Positions 24,013 to 34,570 are shown, counted from the stretch's first letter. The stretch: 64,000 nt of DNA from Fibrobacterota bacterium (GCA_023459055.1 JAEWVR010000004.1:62001-126000); one strand, 5' to 3'. Notes: a model not told the origin generated them from the sequence alone. Numbers and translations: made by a program.

Positions 24013-26610
24013 TCACACCTCACCCCTGAACGCCTTCAGATACAACTCCTTTATCTCAGCAATCAGCGGATACCTCGGATTTGCTCCGGTACACTGGTCA
24101 TCAAAGGCAAGCTCTGAAATTTCGTCAAGCTTTGCCATGAATGCAGTTTCACTGACACCAGCATCCTTAATGCTCAGCGGTATGTTTAAAGCTTTCTTCA
24201 ATGTTTCCAGCTTTCCTATCAGTAAATCGATCTTTTCATCATTGGTAGTACCACCAAGTCCGAGGTGATCTGCAATACGTGCAAACCGTGATGCCGCCTG
24301 CGGATATTTATACTGCGGGAAAGCAGTCTGTTTCCGTGGCGCATCTGCAGCATTATACTTCACAACCTGAGAAATAAGCAGTGCATTTGCAAGTCCGTGC
24401 GGCAGATGAAATGCAGCTCCGAGCTTGTGCGCCATGGAGTGATTGACACCAAGGAATGCATTTGCAAATGCCATACCGGCAGTTGTCGATGCATAATGCA
24501 TCTTTTCACGGGCTTTGGGATTATCTGCTCCCATTGTATACGCATCAGGAAGATATTTAAACACCAGCCGTATAGCTTCAAGTGCAAGTCCGTTCGTATA
24601 CTCGTTTGCAAATACTGACACATACGCCTCAATTGCATGCACAAGTGCATCAAAGCCCCCAAATGCCGTAAGAGCTTTGGGCATTGTCAGTACCAGTTCC
24701 GGGTCAACTATTGCGACATTCGGAGTCAGCTCATAGTCTGCAAGTGGATACTTAATACCAGTTTTCTCATCGGTAATGACAGCAAACGGTGTTACTTCAG
24801 AACCGGTTCCGGACGTTGTCGGAACTGCAACCATTATCGCCTTTTGTCCAAGCTTTGGAAACTGATAGATACGCTTACGAATATCCATAAAACGTATCGC
24901 AAGATCTTCAAACTTGACATCAGGGTACTCATACATTACCCACATGATTTTTGCGGCATCCATCGGTGAACCACCGCCAAGCGCAATGATCACATCCGGA
25001 TTAAACGTACGCATCATGGCTACACCGCGTTTTGCATTTGCTATTGTCGGGTCAGGATCAACCTGGCTGAACACCTGGCATTCAACTCCGATTTCATCAA
25101 GAATGCGGATTACTTTCTCGGCATACCCCAGTTCATAAAGCGGTTTATCCGTAACTATGAACGCTTTCTTTTTGTTTTCAAGTTCTTTTAACGCTACTGG
25201 TAATGCTCCGTATTTGAAATAGATTTTTGGGGGAACACGAAACCAGAGCATATTTTCACGGCGTTCTGCAATAGTTTTAATATTCATAAGATGTTTCACT
25301 CCAACATTTTCACTGACAGAATTACCACCCCATGATCCGCAACCAAGAGTCAGGGATGCACTGAGTTTGAAATTGTAAATATCACCAATCGCACCCTGAG
25401 ATGCCGGCATATTAACAATGATTCGACCGGTCTTCATGTGTTTTCCAAAATAATCAACACGTGCGCTGTTTTTAGTAACATCAGTGTAGAGCGCAGCAGT
25501 ATGACCAATACCCCCCAGCTCCACAAGAGCCACCGCTTTGTCAACAGCATCTTCGAACGTATCAGCCTTATACATTGCGAGCGTCGGCGATAATTTTTCA
25601 TAAGCAAAGGGTTCATCATGTCCGATTACTTCTACTTCACCAACAAGAATCTTTGTTTCCTCAGGAACAGTTATCCCTGCAAGACGCGCAATTTTTACTG
25701 CTGGCTGTCCTACAATTTCTGCATTCAGCGCACCATTGATAATAAGTACCTTTCCGACAGTTTCTTTTTCCTTTTTATTCAGGAAATAAGCACCCCGGGC
25801 AATCAACTCATTCTTTACATCATCATATATTTTACTGTGCGCAATAACAGACTGCTCAGATGCACATATTACTCCATTATCAAACGTTTTACTCATAAGA
25901 ATAGAGTTCGCAGCCATTTTTATATGCGCAGATTCATCTATCACAGCAGGTGTGTTTCCTGCACCTACACCAATTGCCGGTTTACCAGATGAATATGCTG
26001 CACGTACCATACCGGGACCACCAGTTGCCAGGATTAACGAGATTCCCCCGTGGCGCATCAGGTAGTTCGACAACTCAACAGTCGGTTCATCAATCCAGCC
26101 GATAATATTTTTCGGAGCTCCTGCCGCTACTGCAGCATCAAGAATTATCTTTGCTGCCTCAATCGTACAACGCTTTGCCCGCGGGTGAGGAGAAAAAATG
26201 ATACCGTTACGGGTCTTTAACGTAATAAGCGATTTAAAAATTGCCGTTGATGTCGGATTTGTCGTCGGAACAACACCGGCAATTACTCCTATTGGTTCAG
26301 CAATTTTCTTGATTCCATAGGATACATCCTCCTCAAGAACACCGCATGTTAATTCGTCACGATACTCATTATAGATAAACTCCGATGCAAAGTGGTTCTT
26401 GATAACCTTATCTTCAACTACGCCCATTCCAGTCTCTTCAACGGCAAGTTTCGCGAGCCTTATCCGTGCATCACTTGCAGCAAGCGCAGCAACACGGAAA
26501 ATCTCGTCGACTGCTTCCTGCTCAAAAGTTGAAAAAACTTTCTGAGCTGCTCGCACCCGTGTAATTAATTGCTCCAGTTCATCCACATTGGTAACTCTAA
26601 AATGTTCCAT
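24013..26610 (-). CDS. adhE: bifunctional aldehyde-alcohol dehydrogenase AdhE
   Basis: 865 residues from the ATG at 26608-26610, fixed by GGAGGG five bases upstream and by the conserved start MEHFRVTNVDELEQLI; the frame extends 9 codons further without support. The N-terminal half is CoA-acylating acetaldehyde dehydrogenase (catalytic Cys in DNGVICASEQSVIA), the C-terminal half an iron-dependent alcohol dehydrogenase (GGGSPMDAAKIMW, TTSGTGSEVTPFAVITDE, metal-site HSMAHKLGAAFHLPHG). It converts acetyl-CoA to ethanol with two NADH and forms spirosomes. Shows a fermentative anaerobe. Two Rex-like operators upstream (26699-26748) suggest control by the NADH/NAD ratio. Confidence 0.96.
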   Translation of the reverse strand: MEHFRVTNVDELEQLITRVRAAQKVFSTFEQEAVDEIFRVAALAASDARIRLAKLAVEETGMGVVEDKVIKNHFASEFIYNEYRDELTCGVLEEDVSYGIKKIAEPIGVIAGVVPTTNPTSTAIFKSLITLKTRNGIIFSPHPRAKRCTIEAAKIILDAAVAAGAPKNIIGWIDEPTVELSNYLMRHGGISLILATGGPGMVRAAYSSGKPAIGVGAGNTPAVIDESAHIKMAANSILMSKTFDNGVICASEQSVIAHSKIYDDVKNELIARGAYFLNKKEKETVGKVLIINGALNAEIVGQPAVKIARLAGITVPEETKILVGEVEVIGHDEPFAYEKLSPTLAMYKADTFEDAVDKAVALVELGGIGHTAALYTDVTKNSARVDYFGKHMKTGRIIVNMPASQGAIGDIYNFKLSASLTLGCGSWGGNSVSENVGVKHLMNIKTIAERRENMLWFRVPPKIYFKYGALPVALKELENKKKAFIVTDKPLYELGYAEKVIRILDEIGVECQVFSQVDPDPTIANAKRGVAMMRTFNPDVIIALGGGSPMDAAKIMWVMYEYPDVKFEDLAIRFMDIRKRIYQFPKLGQKAIMVAVPTTSGTGSEVTPFAVITDEKTGIKYPLADYELTPNVAIVDPELVLTMPKALTAFGGFDALVHAIEAYVSVFANEYTNGLALEAIRLVFKYLPDAYTMGADNPKAREKMHYASTTAGMAFANAFLGVNHSMAHKLGAAFHLPHGLANALLISQVVKYNAADAPRKQTAFPQYKYPQAASRFARIADHLGLGGTTNDEKIDLLIGKLETLKKALNIPLSIKDAGVSETAFMAKLDEISELAFDDQCTGANPRYPLIAEIKELYLKAFRGEV

Positions 26611-26698
26611 AAGCCCTCCAATTATAAGTACAACCATTCACATATTTGTCTACCAACGCTACTAATATACCAATTTATTGAGCACAAATCAAGTTCTT

Positions 26699-26716
26699 TT
26701 GTGATTTTTTTCACAT
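26699..26716. promoter_or_regulatory. Rex-like operator 1 upstream of adhE
   Basis: TTGTGATTTTTTTCACAT matches the Rex consensus TTGTGA-N6-TCACAA in 11 of the 12 fixed positions. Rex is the NADH-sensing repressor that controls adhE in many anaerobes. It lies 89 bases upstream of the adhE start. Confidence 0.65.
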
Positions 26717-26730
26717 CTACTGTGTGTTTG

Positions 26731-26748
26731 TTGTTATTTTTTTCACAT
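26731..26748. promoter_or_regulatory. Rex-like operator 2 upstream of adhE
   Basis: TTGTTATTTTTTTCACAT has the same layout as operator 1 with one further change. The start-to-start distance to operator 1 is 32 bases, about three helical turns, which would put two Rex dimers on the same face of the DNA. Confidence 0.6.
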
Positions 26749-27034
26749 ATATCCGAATACAAGTGCATAGATTATCATTTTTTTACCACAATACCACACA
26801 CGGCTATTAAATGAATAAATATGATCCAAAAAGCAAATTGTACCTTCAGGGTTAGTTACATCCAAGCTGCCGATTGAAGTTCAATGATACTAATGTTGTA
26901 GTAAAGAAGCAATAATGAAGGGTGGAAAAGTGCGATTCAGCTCCAAAATGGTGCACACAGATTCAGACCACACCGGAACTGACACATCTCAATACGAATC
27001 TGTGTGTAAAGAAAATTGCAGAGTCGAAAATCTC
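26749..27034. other. remainder of the gap between adhE and the radical SAM gene
   Basis: About 286 bases with no supported gene or strong hairpin. It contains the end of the radical SAM transcript and the distal part of the adhE promoter region. Confidence 0.4.
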
Positions 27035-29533
27035 TTAGAGGATCCGGACTGTCATATCGACTTTGAATAGTTCATTTTCATTATCCACTTTGGCTATAGT
27101 TTTCAAAAAATCATTAAATACAAATTTCTCAAGCGGTTTTACAATCACCGTGCTGATAGATGATCTATTTAAGCTGCTGCATGATGCAACTATTTTCTTT
27201 TTCAAACCCTCCTTTGTCAATTCAAACAACGTTTCATCAACGGTAGGTTTTCTCATGGTATGCTTGATACTGTGCTTATTGATATATGCAGATGGATCAA
27301 GCGGGCAGTGCGATAATACATGCACCTCGGTTTCTATTGTCTCCATTGACGCAAGACCGGTGACTGTATACCTGTTGCCGAGAATTGTATTTAAAGTATC
27401 GATAAATACACTATCATTGCACAACTGTTCAAGCAGCACCCCTGCGGATTTATGAAACCTGATTCCAATAATATCATCACCATAGATCCAGGTATTTTCA
27501 AACCTTGTATGCACATATGATGATTCAAATCCGTGGTAGGGCACAATCAAACGTTTATCAGCAAGCATCATTGCACGCCCTATCGCAACACCGGCGTTAT
27601 TACGTACAATACCTCTTGACATTTTCGGGATTTTTACCTTGAAATGAACACTGATCGTTTCATTGCGGTCCCTGACTTTCTTCCTGAGAATTTCAGGTGA
27701 TAAATGTTTCACTTTACGCAAAGCAGTCATACGTGTAACCTCATCGTGTGTGCTGCACGCTCCACACCCGATACAGATACCCTCCTGATCAACTGTACCA
27801 ATGCAATACCCGCGATCATCATACGACATTGCACTACCAGCCTGTGATTCAATAAACTGCTGGTTTACGTTAATTGAAACAGGACGGCTACTGATACATT
27901 CATCTGTCAACCCGGCAAGTACATCATCACGCGATACTTTTGCACGTTTCATTTCATGCTCAAGCTCGGTAATAAAACTTTCAGGAACTTCCCTGTAGTA
28001 AACAAATCCGGTTTGCAGGATCGTTGCAAACAAAACATTTCTTACCTGATTACTATGTGCACGAACAATAATCTGCGAAAGATAATAATCATGATGATCC
28101 GCACTGTCGCGAAATTCAAAACCGCGGGAATTGACAAAACGTTCAGCTTGAAGAACAACCTCTCTGCATTCAAGTGGCAATGATGCAGCTTCTTTTTCGA
28201 GTGGTGTATACGGAAAACGTACCAGCGGTGTCATTGAAAAAATGATTCGCGGTTTACGACCAGCCATCGTTATAACGGAATTGATATATGCAAGCAATTC
28301 ACAGAACTCATCAAAATCCTCTTTTGTCTCCTTGCCGGTAGCGATAAGGAATATTTTTAGTTCACGTATCGGTGCACGGATCAACATTGATAAACTTAAC
28401 TTAAGATCCCTGTCATCAAGACTCTTATGGAGATATTTTCGCATTCGCCCGCTTATGCCTTCAAGGCCACATGTTATACTTGTCTTCCCTATTGCGTGAA
28501 GACACTTTAGAATTTCCGGATCCTTTGCGATCATATCGAAACGTTGACTTTTGAGCCCTATTGATGCAACCGCTGGAACGAGTTCATTGATTATTTCATA
28601 AAAACCACTGTGCATATTAAAATTAAAACTATACAACTCAATTGTCTCAAGGGCCATCATGGCTTTCTCTTCAAGCACAGCAGCTTTTATTTTATCAACA
28701 GATAATTCACGATACGGCTTTCTGCCCCATGATTCTGCACAAAATGAGCAAAAACAGGGACACCCTTCACTGATCGCACAATTTCCACTCCCCATCTGTT
28801 CCGCAGTATACATCACAGGACCGTTCTTTAAAATTGCGCCGGTATCAAAGCTCGCAGCTGTATATTTTACTGTTTTTTTGCAACGATCCGGCTGATAAAA
28901 GCCATCAACCGACTCGAGCCGTTCAAGCGTTTCCCTCTTTGACAACTTACGTTCTTTGCATTCCCTGGCAATCGAAAACAACTGCTCAATCCGCAAGGAA
29001 TCCTCCCCGACAAAAATACCATCAACAAAAGGATCCTCGGTCTGTAATGATGATGTATACAATGCATTGGCGCCACCAAGTATTACCAGTGGAATTCCAG
29101 GCTTTTCCATACGTTCGCTTTTACGTAACGGAACAGCACTACGTTTGAGCATTGATGGGATATTGACAATTTCCTGTACGATGGAATTGGAAATTGCCAC
29201 AATATCAAATGCATCCGCGCCATATTTTGATGATGTCCCCAGTATCCATGGAATACCATATTCATTAAATACATCAGCATCAGAAAGTGGCGGCAGATAG
29301 GCAAGGTCAGCATAGATATCGCTCTGCGATGTAATCATCTGGTAAAGAAGCTTGTGCGTAAACGAATCGGCTGTATCCCAGTATGTTGACAATCTAGTAA
29401 TTATTACTCTGAAGGAACGATTATCAAACTCACTATTGTCAAGAACATTAATCTCTCCGCCACGAAGCCATACTCCTCCATTTGTCAACCGATGGAAATT
29501 TTCATCATACCAGTCCTGATACTTTCTTACCAC
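27035..29533 (-). CDS. radical SAM protein with B12-binding-like N-terminus and extra Fe-S motif
   Basis: 832 residues, starting at a GTG with GGAGC five bases upstream. The N-terminal 220 residues resemble the cobalamin-binding-type Rossmann domain of many radical SAM proteins (FDIVAISNSIVQEIVNIPS, IPLVILGGANALYTS, VDGIFVGED). The radical SAM cysteines are in EGCPCFCSFC, and SITCGLEGISGRMRKYLHKS is the typical later strand. A further CIGCGACSTHDEV motif near residue 590 may hold a second cluster. The end (from about residue 600) is an unrecognised domain. The substrate cannot be named; the layout is close to the TIGR03960-type or YgiQ-like proteins. It is a single gene with no tight neighbours. 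Confidence 0.8.
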   Translation of the reverse strand: MVRKYQDWYDENFHRLTNGGVWLRGGEINVLDNSEFDNRSFRVIITRLSTYWDTADSFTHKLLYQMITSQSDIYADLAYLPPLSDADVFNEYGIPWILGTSSKYGADAFDIVAISNSIVQEIVNIPSMLKRSAVPLRKSERMEKPGIPLVILGGANALYTSSLQTEDPFVDGIFVGEDSLRIEQLFSIARECKERKLSKRETLERLESVDGFYQPDRCKKTVKYTAASFDTGAILKNGPVMYTAEQMGSGNCAISEGCPCFCSFCAESWGRKPYRELSVDKIKAAVLEEKAMMALETIELYSFNFNMHSGFYEIINELVPAVASIGLKSQRFDMIAKDPEILKCLHAIGKTSITCGLEGISGRMRKYLHKSLDDRDLKLSLSMLIRAPIRELKIFLIATGKETKEDFDEFCELLAYINSVITMAGRKPRIIFSMTPLVRFPYTPLEKEAASLPLECREVVLQAERFVNSRGFEFRDSADHHDYYLSQIIVRAHSNQVRNVLFATILQTGFVYYREVPESFITELEHEMKRAKVSRDDVLAGLTDECISSRPVSINVNQQFIESQAGSAMSYDDRGYCIGTVDQEGICIGCGACSTHDEVTRMTALRKVKHLSPEILRKKVRDRNETISVHFKVKIPKMSRGIVRNNAGVAIGRAMMLADKRLIVPYHGFESSYVHTRFENTWIYGDDIIGIRFHKSAGVLLEQLCNDSVFIDTLNTILGNRYTVTGLASMETIETEVHVLSHCPLDPSAYINKHSIKHTMRKPTVDETLFELTKEGLKKKIVASCSSLNRSSISTVIVKPLEKFVFNDFLKTIAKVDNENELFKVDMTVRIL

Positions 29534-29789
29534 AAAAGCTCCTTATGCTATATATTTTTAACAGATAAAGCAGCAGCCCCATCCGCCCTGATTTCGACAT
29601 TATAATTTTTTTTGCCATTCATTTCTGAATTCATCAGAATATACTTTTTTAATACCACTTAAAGCTGATGTACTTGCTAAAATCTGGTTCAGGATGTATT
29701 GTTAAAGATTAAGGTAAATACTAAAAACACGCTACTGTTACTATTGTACAAGTTCTTGATTATGAAACATATAGTATAAGGCACATACC

Positions 29790-31613
29790 ATGGACACCAC
29801 TGGTCATAATTCAGACGACAAGACGATTAAACAATTGCAAGACCGCGTTTTAGAACTTGAATCCATTGAAAAGCAGCTTCGAGAACGTCTTGATGCTGTA
29901 GCGCATGATGGTGACCTGTTATATGCACTGATGAATAATATTCCTGACAGTATTTATTTCAAAGATAAACACAGCCGCTTCCTGATGGTTAACAAAGCCT
30001 GGTCTGTCAGGCGAAATCTTGATAATCCACAGGATGCCATCGGGAAAAGTGATTTTGACTTTTTTACTGAGGATTTCGCACAGCATACATTTAATGCTGA
30101 AAAAGCGATTATGCAAACAGGTCAACCTCAGGAAGCACAACTTGAACAGTGGCTTGTCGACGATAAGAAAAGATGGTTCACCAGTACCAAAGTTCCAGTC
30201 CGTTCAAAAAATGGACAGATTATCGGAACCTGTGGCATTACCCGTGACATTACAGATATGAAACGCATTGAGGAAGCACTTGAGAATGCAAATATTGATC
30301 TTGAGCGTAAAGTTCAGCAACGAACGATTGAATTAAAGAATGCCAATACACTTCTTGAACAGCAACTTCTGCATCTTGACTTTCTTTACAAAACATCATT
30401 CACTCTTTCACAAAACATGTGTCAGGTTGATGTGTTCTCAGCGATACTTGACAGCTATCGATCATGTATTCCTGACATGACTGGTTGTATCTGCGAATTT
30501 ACTGATGATAACCTTCTTCTTATCCGCAGTGCATCAATGCATTTTGAACATGCAGACCTTCACAATTACTGTGAAAAAACTATGCTCAATTTTAATGTAT
30601 GCAAATTAACTGAACCGGTTCTTATTACTGACTGGCGTAAACACCCGTTAATGAATATGTTTCAATGGCCGGTACAGTTTAATCAGTCGTGCTGTCTGCT
30701 GGTACCATTATGTACTGATGATACTATTGTCAGCTGCATTATTATCTTTACCACAAGCGATTTTGCAGAGCGTTATGAACAGGAGCGATCTGTAGTAATG
30801 ACTCTATCAACAATAGCTGCTGTGTGTCAGAAAAACGCCCTTTACTATGATGAACTTCAGAAGACTGCACGTATTGAAGGTGAATTGACAGCAGCACGAA
30901 ACATTCAGAAAAGACTGATCCCGCAATCGCGATTTTCACTCCCCAATATTGAAATATATGGTTACTATATGCCAGCCTACGAAGTCGGTGGTGATTATCT
31001 CGACTATTTTGTCAATGAAGACGGACACGTAATAATTGCAATAGGTGATGTATGCGGTAAAGGTACTCCCGCATCCATGCACATGACAATGCTTCGAACA
31101 ACACTACGTATAAAAGCGCGCAACGAGTCAAGTGCAGCAAACCTTATTTGTGAAGTTAATAATGCCATCCGCTGTGATCTGAGTGCATTATCCTTTATCT
31201 CATTACTATGCATTATCATTAAAAATGACCGGACATCATTGACCTATGCGCGAGCGGGACATCCATTGCTTATCAGATACAGTTCAACGGATATGACACC
31301 ATCATCGGTTGAATGCAGTGGTATCGCACTTGGTTTGCTGGGCGATTGTACACCACTTGAACCATTTATTGAAGAGATTAAAATTCCCATAAGAAAAGGT
31401 GACCAGTTTTTTGTCTATACCGACGGTCTTGCGGAAGCAATTAATGAGACAAACGAAGCATACGGCATACAACGGATCATGAAAACACTTCAGATTACCA
31501 GTACTGCAGATCCTGAGCGGGTTGTCAATGCTATCATCAGTGATGTCGATGCATTCAGAGATGGTGTTCCGCATCGTGACGACTTGACATTGTGCGCATT
31601 TTCAATTGTATGA
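29790..31613 (+). CDS. PAS-GAF-SpoIIE protein serine phosphatase
   Basis: 607 residues without membrane segments. A short coiled coil (about 10-40) leads to a PAS domain (about 45-165, NNIPDSIYFKDKHSRFLMVN to GTCGITRDITDMKRIEEAL), a second coiled coil, a GAF-like domain (about 205-355) and the SpoIIE/PP2C phosphatase (about 385-607: IQKRLIPQ, YEVGGDYLDYF, IAIGDVCGKGTPASM, YTDGLAEAINE). The metal-binding Asp residues of GGDYLDY, GDVCGKG and YTDGL are present. Such proteins dephosphorylate anti-anti-sigma factors in partner-switching systems. No such partner is in the window, so its target is elsewhere. Confidence 0.88.
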   Translation: MDTTGHNSDDKTIKQLQDRVLELESIEKQLRERLDAVAHDGDLLYALMNNIPDSIYFKDKHSRFLMVNKAWSVRRNLDNPQDAIGKSDFDFFTEDFAQHTFNAEKAIMQTGQPQEAQLEQWLVDDKKRWFTSTKVPVRSKNGQIIGTCGITRDITDMKRIEEALENANIDLERKVQQRTIELKNANTLLEQQLLHLDFLYKTSFTLSQNMCQVDVFSAILDSYRSCIPDMTGCICEFTDDNLLLIRSASMHFEHADLHNYCEKTMLNFNVCKLTEPVLITDWRKHPLMNMFQWPVQFNQSCCLLVPLCTDDTIVSCIIIFTTSDFAERYEQERSVVMTLSTIAAVCQKNALYYDELQKTARIEGELTAARNIQKRLIPQSRFSLPNIEIYGYYMPAYEVGGDYLDYFVNEDGHVIIAIGDVCGKGTPASMHMTMLRTTLRIKARNESSAANLICEVNNAIRCDLSALSFISLLCIIIKNDRTSLTYARAGHPLLIRYSSTDMTPSSVECSGIALGLLGDCTPLEPFIEEIKIPIRKGDQFFVYTDGLAEAINETNEAYGIQRIMKTLQITSTADPERVVNAIISDVDAFRDGVPHRDDLTLCAFSIV

Positions 31614-31630
31614 CAGTTTCCAGATTGATG

Positions 31631-31665
31631 AAAAAAGCCGTCTTCTCATGTTTCAAAAAGACGGC
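31631..31665 (-). terminator. terminator for the GH9 gene
   Basis: GCCGTCTT (31637-31644) pairs perfectly with AAGACGGC (31658-31665). Read on the minus strand the stem is followed by TTTTTTCATC, so it ends the GH9 transcript and perhaps also the converging phosphatase transcript. Confidence 0.82.
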
Positions 31666-31690
31666 ACGGCTTCCTGTTGAAAACTATTTA

Positions 31691-33805
31691 TTATCTAATG
31701 ATAACACTTTTCCGAAATGAGCCAAACTGACTATCTACATTCACAATGTAAAGTCCAGCGGCTTTCACAAACAAATTATTTAAAATAATTACCTTACCTG
31801 TTTTTGGAGTTAGTTTATCAGAGTAAAGAACCCTTCCACTGGCGTTATGAATAGAGATTGTTGCCTCGCTCGTATTACCAAAAGATAGTGCTATACAATT
31901 GCGACTTGCCTCTATTACAGGGGAAAACCTTTGATTATGAATGTTGTTGCCTGGGTAGTGTCTGGCAGCTGACGGGCTAAAATCACTGTTTTCATCAAGA
32001 TACGCAGTTACCCAGGCTAACGCTACATTCCAGTTGATGGTGATTTCATTGGTTGAATATGATTCTATATGGTCCGCGTAACATTTAGCTGCTGGCATAG
32101 CATCCGGCCCGGTACCTTTCCAACCGTTACCTTGAACATACGGGTCCTGAAGACCTGAGTTTGGTCCTCCTGAAACGGCACCTGCCGGAGGTTTTGGAAA
32201 TGCAGCATTACTCTGATATGCCCAGAATCGATGGTGTGGGTTCTCAAGGGGACGTTCACCATACCCTGATACGTAACACTTGTCGTTAGGATTTCTTCCA
32301 AGCAGATAGTCTATACCATCAGTGACACCATTAAGGTATTTATCGTTTCTGGTAAAATCCCGGGCAAGCGCCATCACAATCAAATTGTTGAGTACAAATG
32401 AATTTGAACCCCAGGGGTAACCATTTGCTCCGGCTTTGATTGGAACAATATATCCTTCCTTCTCCATATTTGCAATCCAGGTGTCTGCCGCATCAGCACA
32501 TGCGTTTCTTGCTTTGGCAACATCTGCATCAGGAAGGTTTCCTTTTACAAGAGCGAGTGTTACAGTGCCAAGGCCCTGAGTAGATCCCCACGTAAAGCAG
32601 CCACTGAATCCCGCATCTTCACCACTGGATAATGTCGATGGTATTTCAAGATAGTGTTTCGATGCCTGGAGTTTTGTAAGGTATTCAGATTTACCTGTTG
32701 TTACATACAATTCACAGGCAGCCCAGTAAAACTCATCTTCAACATTACTGTCATTATAGGGACCGCCTCCCGCATTGTGAACCGGAGCATATATCGCAGG
32801 GTTTGCTAATGCTGCAGTCCATGCATTTTCAGCTGCTGTCAGGCATTTTGCAGAAAATGCTGCATCAATTGTTTTCCAGATGCGTGATGCCTGAGCTGCT
32901 GTTGCGGCAACATTAAGCGTTGCTGCAGTACTTACCGGACGCAGATATCGTTTTTGATCATCATTTCCGGGAGCAAGACCAAGCGAGGTCCAACCCTCAT
33001 CATGCATTTTGTGATGTACCATACCTGCCATCTTTTTTCCCTCGGGTACCTGCATCTTCAGCATGAAATCCATCTGCCATCGTGCCTCATCAAGCAGGTC
33101 AGGAACACCGTTTGATTTTTCAGGAATGTTCATTGTACCGTCTGCAAATTGAGCTGTCTTATTTACTGCAACAGCGCGTTCATACATATTCATCATTGTC
33201 CACACTGAAATGCCGCCATTTACAACATACTTACCATGATCTCCGGCATCATACCATCCACCCGTAACATCCAGCGAATAGTTTTCCTGGTCGGAATCGG
33301 GCCAGGTTGCAGCTACATCCGATGGATGTCCTGCAGCCCGTGCGAGATCTGCGCGTCCACAGTATGGCATTTCAATTTTAATTCCGCTGCGGTTATGATA
33401 AAAGTATGCAAGCGCATCCTTTCTCATTGTTGTATAGATTGACCCTGCAATATCAAACGGATGACTCTTATTTTCTTTCCCACCTTCAGTTACAACCAGT
33501 GTATATCCGGTACCCGCTTTAGTAGCGGTTGAAAAATCAAGATGATGAACACTCTCACCGGAAGCTGCGTCAACACCGGATACAGGTGACGTTTTTCCTG
33601 AAGTGATTACTGCTCCACTTCCATCTTTGAGGCTCCAGTCGAGTGCAGAAGTAGAGCTTGATATAACAGTTGCCCGTTTTTGAGCATTTGGCAGATAACC
33701 CACCTGATTAACCCGAACAATTGGTAAAGGTTCAATTGCACTCAATGCAAATGGTAGTAAAAGTAGTAATGAGAATAAATAACCTTTAAACTGAACAACA
33801 TTCAT
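31691..33805 (-). CDS. secreted GH9 cellulase with Ig-like domain and sorting domain
   Basis: 704 residues. Signal peptide (LFSLLLLLPFALSA), then the CelD-type N-terminal Ig-like domain (about 27-115, IVRVNQVGYLPN), and the GH9 catalytic domain (about 125-600): the catalytic Asp pair in TGGWYDAGDHGKYVVNGG near residue 185, YLLGRNPNDKCYVSGYG, HHRFW, and the acid Glu in YSTNEITINWNVALAW near 590. The C-terminal 90 residues (ATISIHNASGRVLYSDKL, KAAGLYIVNVDSQFG, SVIIR) match a type IX sorting domain. It cleaves beta-1,4-glucan at or outside the cell surface. The start has AAGGAGT seven bases upstream. Confidence 0.92.
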   Translation of the reverse strand: MNVVQFKGYLFSLLLLLPFALSAIEPLPIVRVNQVGYLPNAQKRATVISSSTSALDWSLKDGSGAVITSGKTSPVSGVDAASGESVHHLDFSTATKAGTGYTLVVTEGGKENKSHPFDIAGSIYTTMRKDALAYFYHNRSGIKIEMPYCGRADLARAAGHPSDVAATWPDSDQENYSLDVTGGWYDAGDHGKYVVNGGISVWTMMNMYERAVAVNKTAQFADGTMNIPEKSNGVPDLLDEARWQMDFMLKMQVPEGKKMAGMVHHKMHDEGWTSLGLAPGNDDQKRYLRPVSTAATLNVAATAAQASRIWKTIDAAFSAKCLTAAENAWTAALANPAIYAPVHNAGGGPYNDSNVEDEFYWAACELYVTTGKSEYLTKLQASKHYLEIPSTLSSGEDAGFSGCFTWGSTQGLGTVTLALVKGNLPDADVAKARNACADAADTWIANMEKEGYIVPIKAGANGYPWGSNSFVLNNLIVMALARDFTRNDKYLNGVTDGIDYLLGRNPNDKCYVSGYGERPLENPHHRFWAYQSNAAFPKPPAGAVSGGPNSGLQDPYVQGNGWKGTGPDAMPAAKCYADHIESYSTNEITINWNVALAWVTAYLDENSDFSPSAARHYPGNNIHNQRFSPVIEASRNCIALSFGNTSEATISIHNASGRVLYSDKLTPKTGKVIILNNLFVKAAGLYIVNVDSQFGSFRKSVIIR

Positions 33806-34240
33806 CCAGGACTCCTTCTAAATATGTATTCCAATGGCTTTTGTTCCTCTTTCGTGACACAGACATCATTTCCGGTTTAAAAAAAATTGTTTTCAGTAGT
33901 TTTAATTTGTGACCAGTACGTACTGTGATTACCTCATGAACTTTAAGACAGCTTTGTTTTTTGAACAATTTACAATATGACCACTATCCAATGTGAATGA
34001 TTTTATCAATAGTAAGTTGTATTCCCTTTTAAAAGAGTATATTTTGGAATTGACAGGATAAAAAGGATAAAGCCTTCGGGTGCTGCATGGAAACATCCAG
34101 GGAAACAAATCTATTGTAAAATAGGGATTAGAACTAAATTTCAATTTATTCAGATTTATGAAAACATTAATAGTAAATTGATTGTTTATACAACTTCCCT
34201 TCTGTTTGTTGTTTGGAAACGCTGGCTCACCAAAATTTAA
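33806..34240. other. non-coding region upstream of the GH9 gene
   Basis: About 435 bases with the GH9 promoter. Near 34046-34110 there is a purine-rich ggataaaaaggataaagcc stretch that resembles short dispersed repeats seen in other genomes, but only one copy was found here. No gene supported. Confidence 0.35.
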
Positions 34241-34570
34241 CAGGTAAATAAATCAAGTCAGAAGATATGGCAGCTTAAGTGGGATAGAAAATCTGAAAAG
34301 AAGCGTTGTAAGATTAATGATTTCATCTGGCAGTTCAGGTACGAGCTATAGGGTGAAGGATTAAATACGCGTAATTTCACCAACATCGCAAATGAAAACA
34401 GGCCTGACATAAACTCAGAAAAAGCGCAAATATCGGCGTTTCATCTGCACTTTATATCAGAAACCTGGTAGTTTTTAAGGGCCAAACTTAAAACCCCCCA
34501 GAGTACCTGGAGGATCCCTATTGCGCTTCTCTTGCTGGTTGTTGAACCAATCCTGTTTCAAATAATTTAA
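34241..34570 (+). pseudogene. possible remnant of an unknown coding sequence
   Basis: From 34241 one plus-strand frame reads QVNKSSQKIWQLKWDRKSEK and onwards for 109 codons with only two stops (at 34349-34351 and near 34469-34471), then ends at 34568-34570, overlapping the end of the GH11 gene. In this AT-rich spacer that is longer than chance would often give. It has no start or ribosome binding site and I recognise no family, though relic transposase is possible. Weak evidence. Confidence 0.2.

Noticed and set aside
34046..34110. Dispersed repeat family (ggataaaaaggataaagcc)
   Set aside because: Only one copy in the window, so repeat status cannot be shown here.
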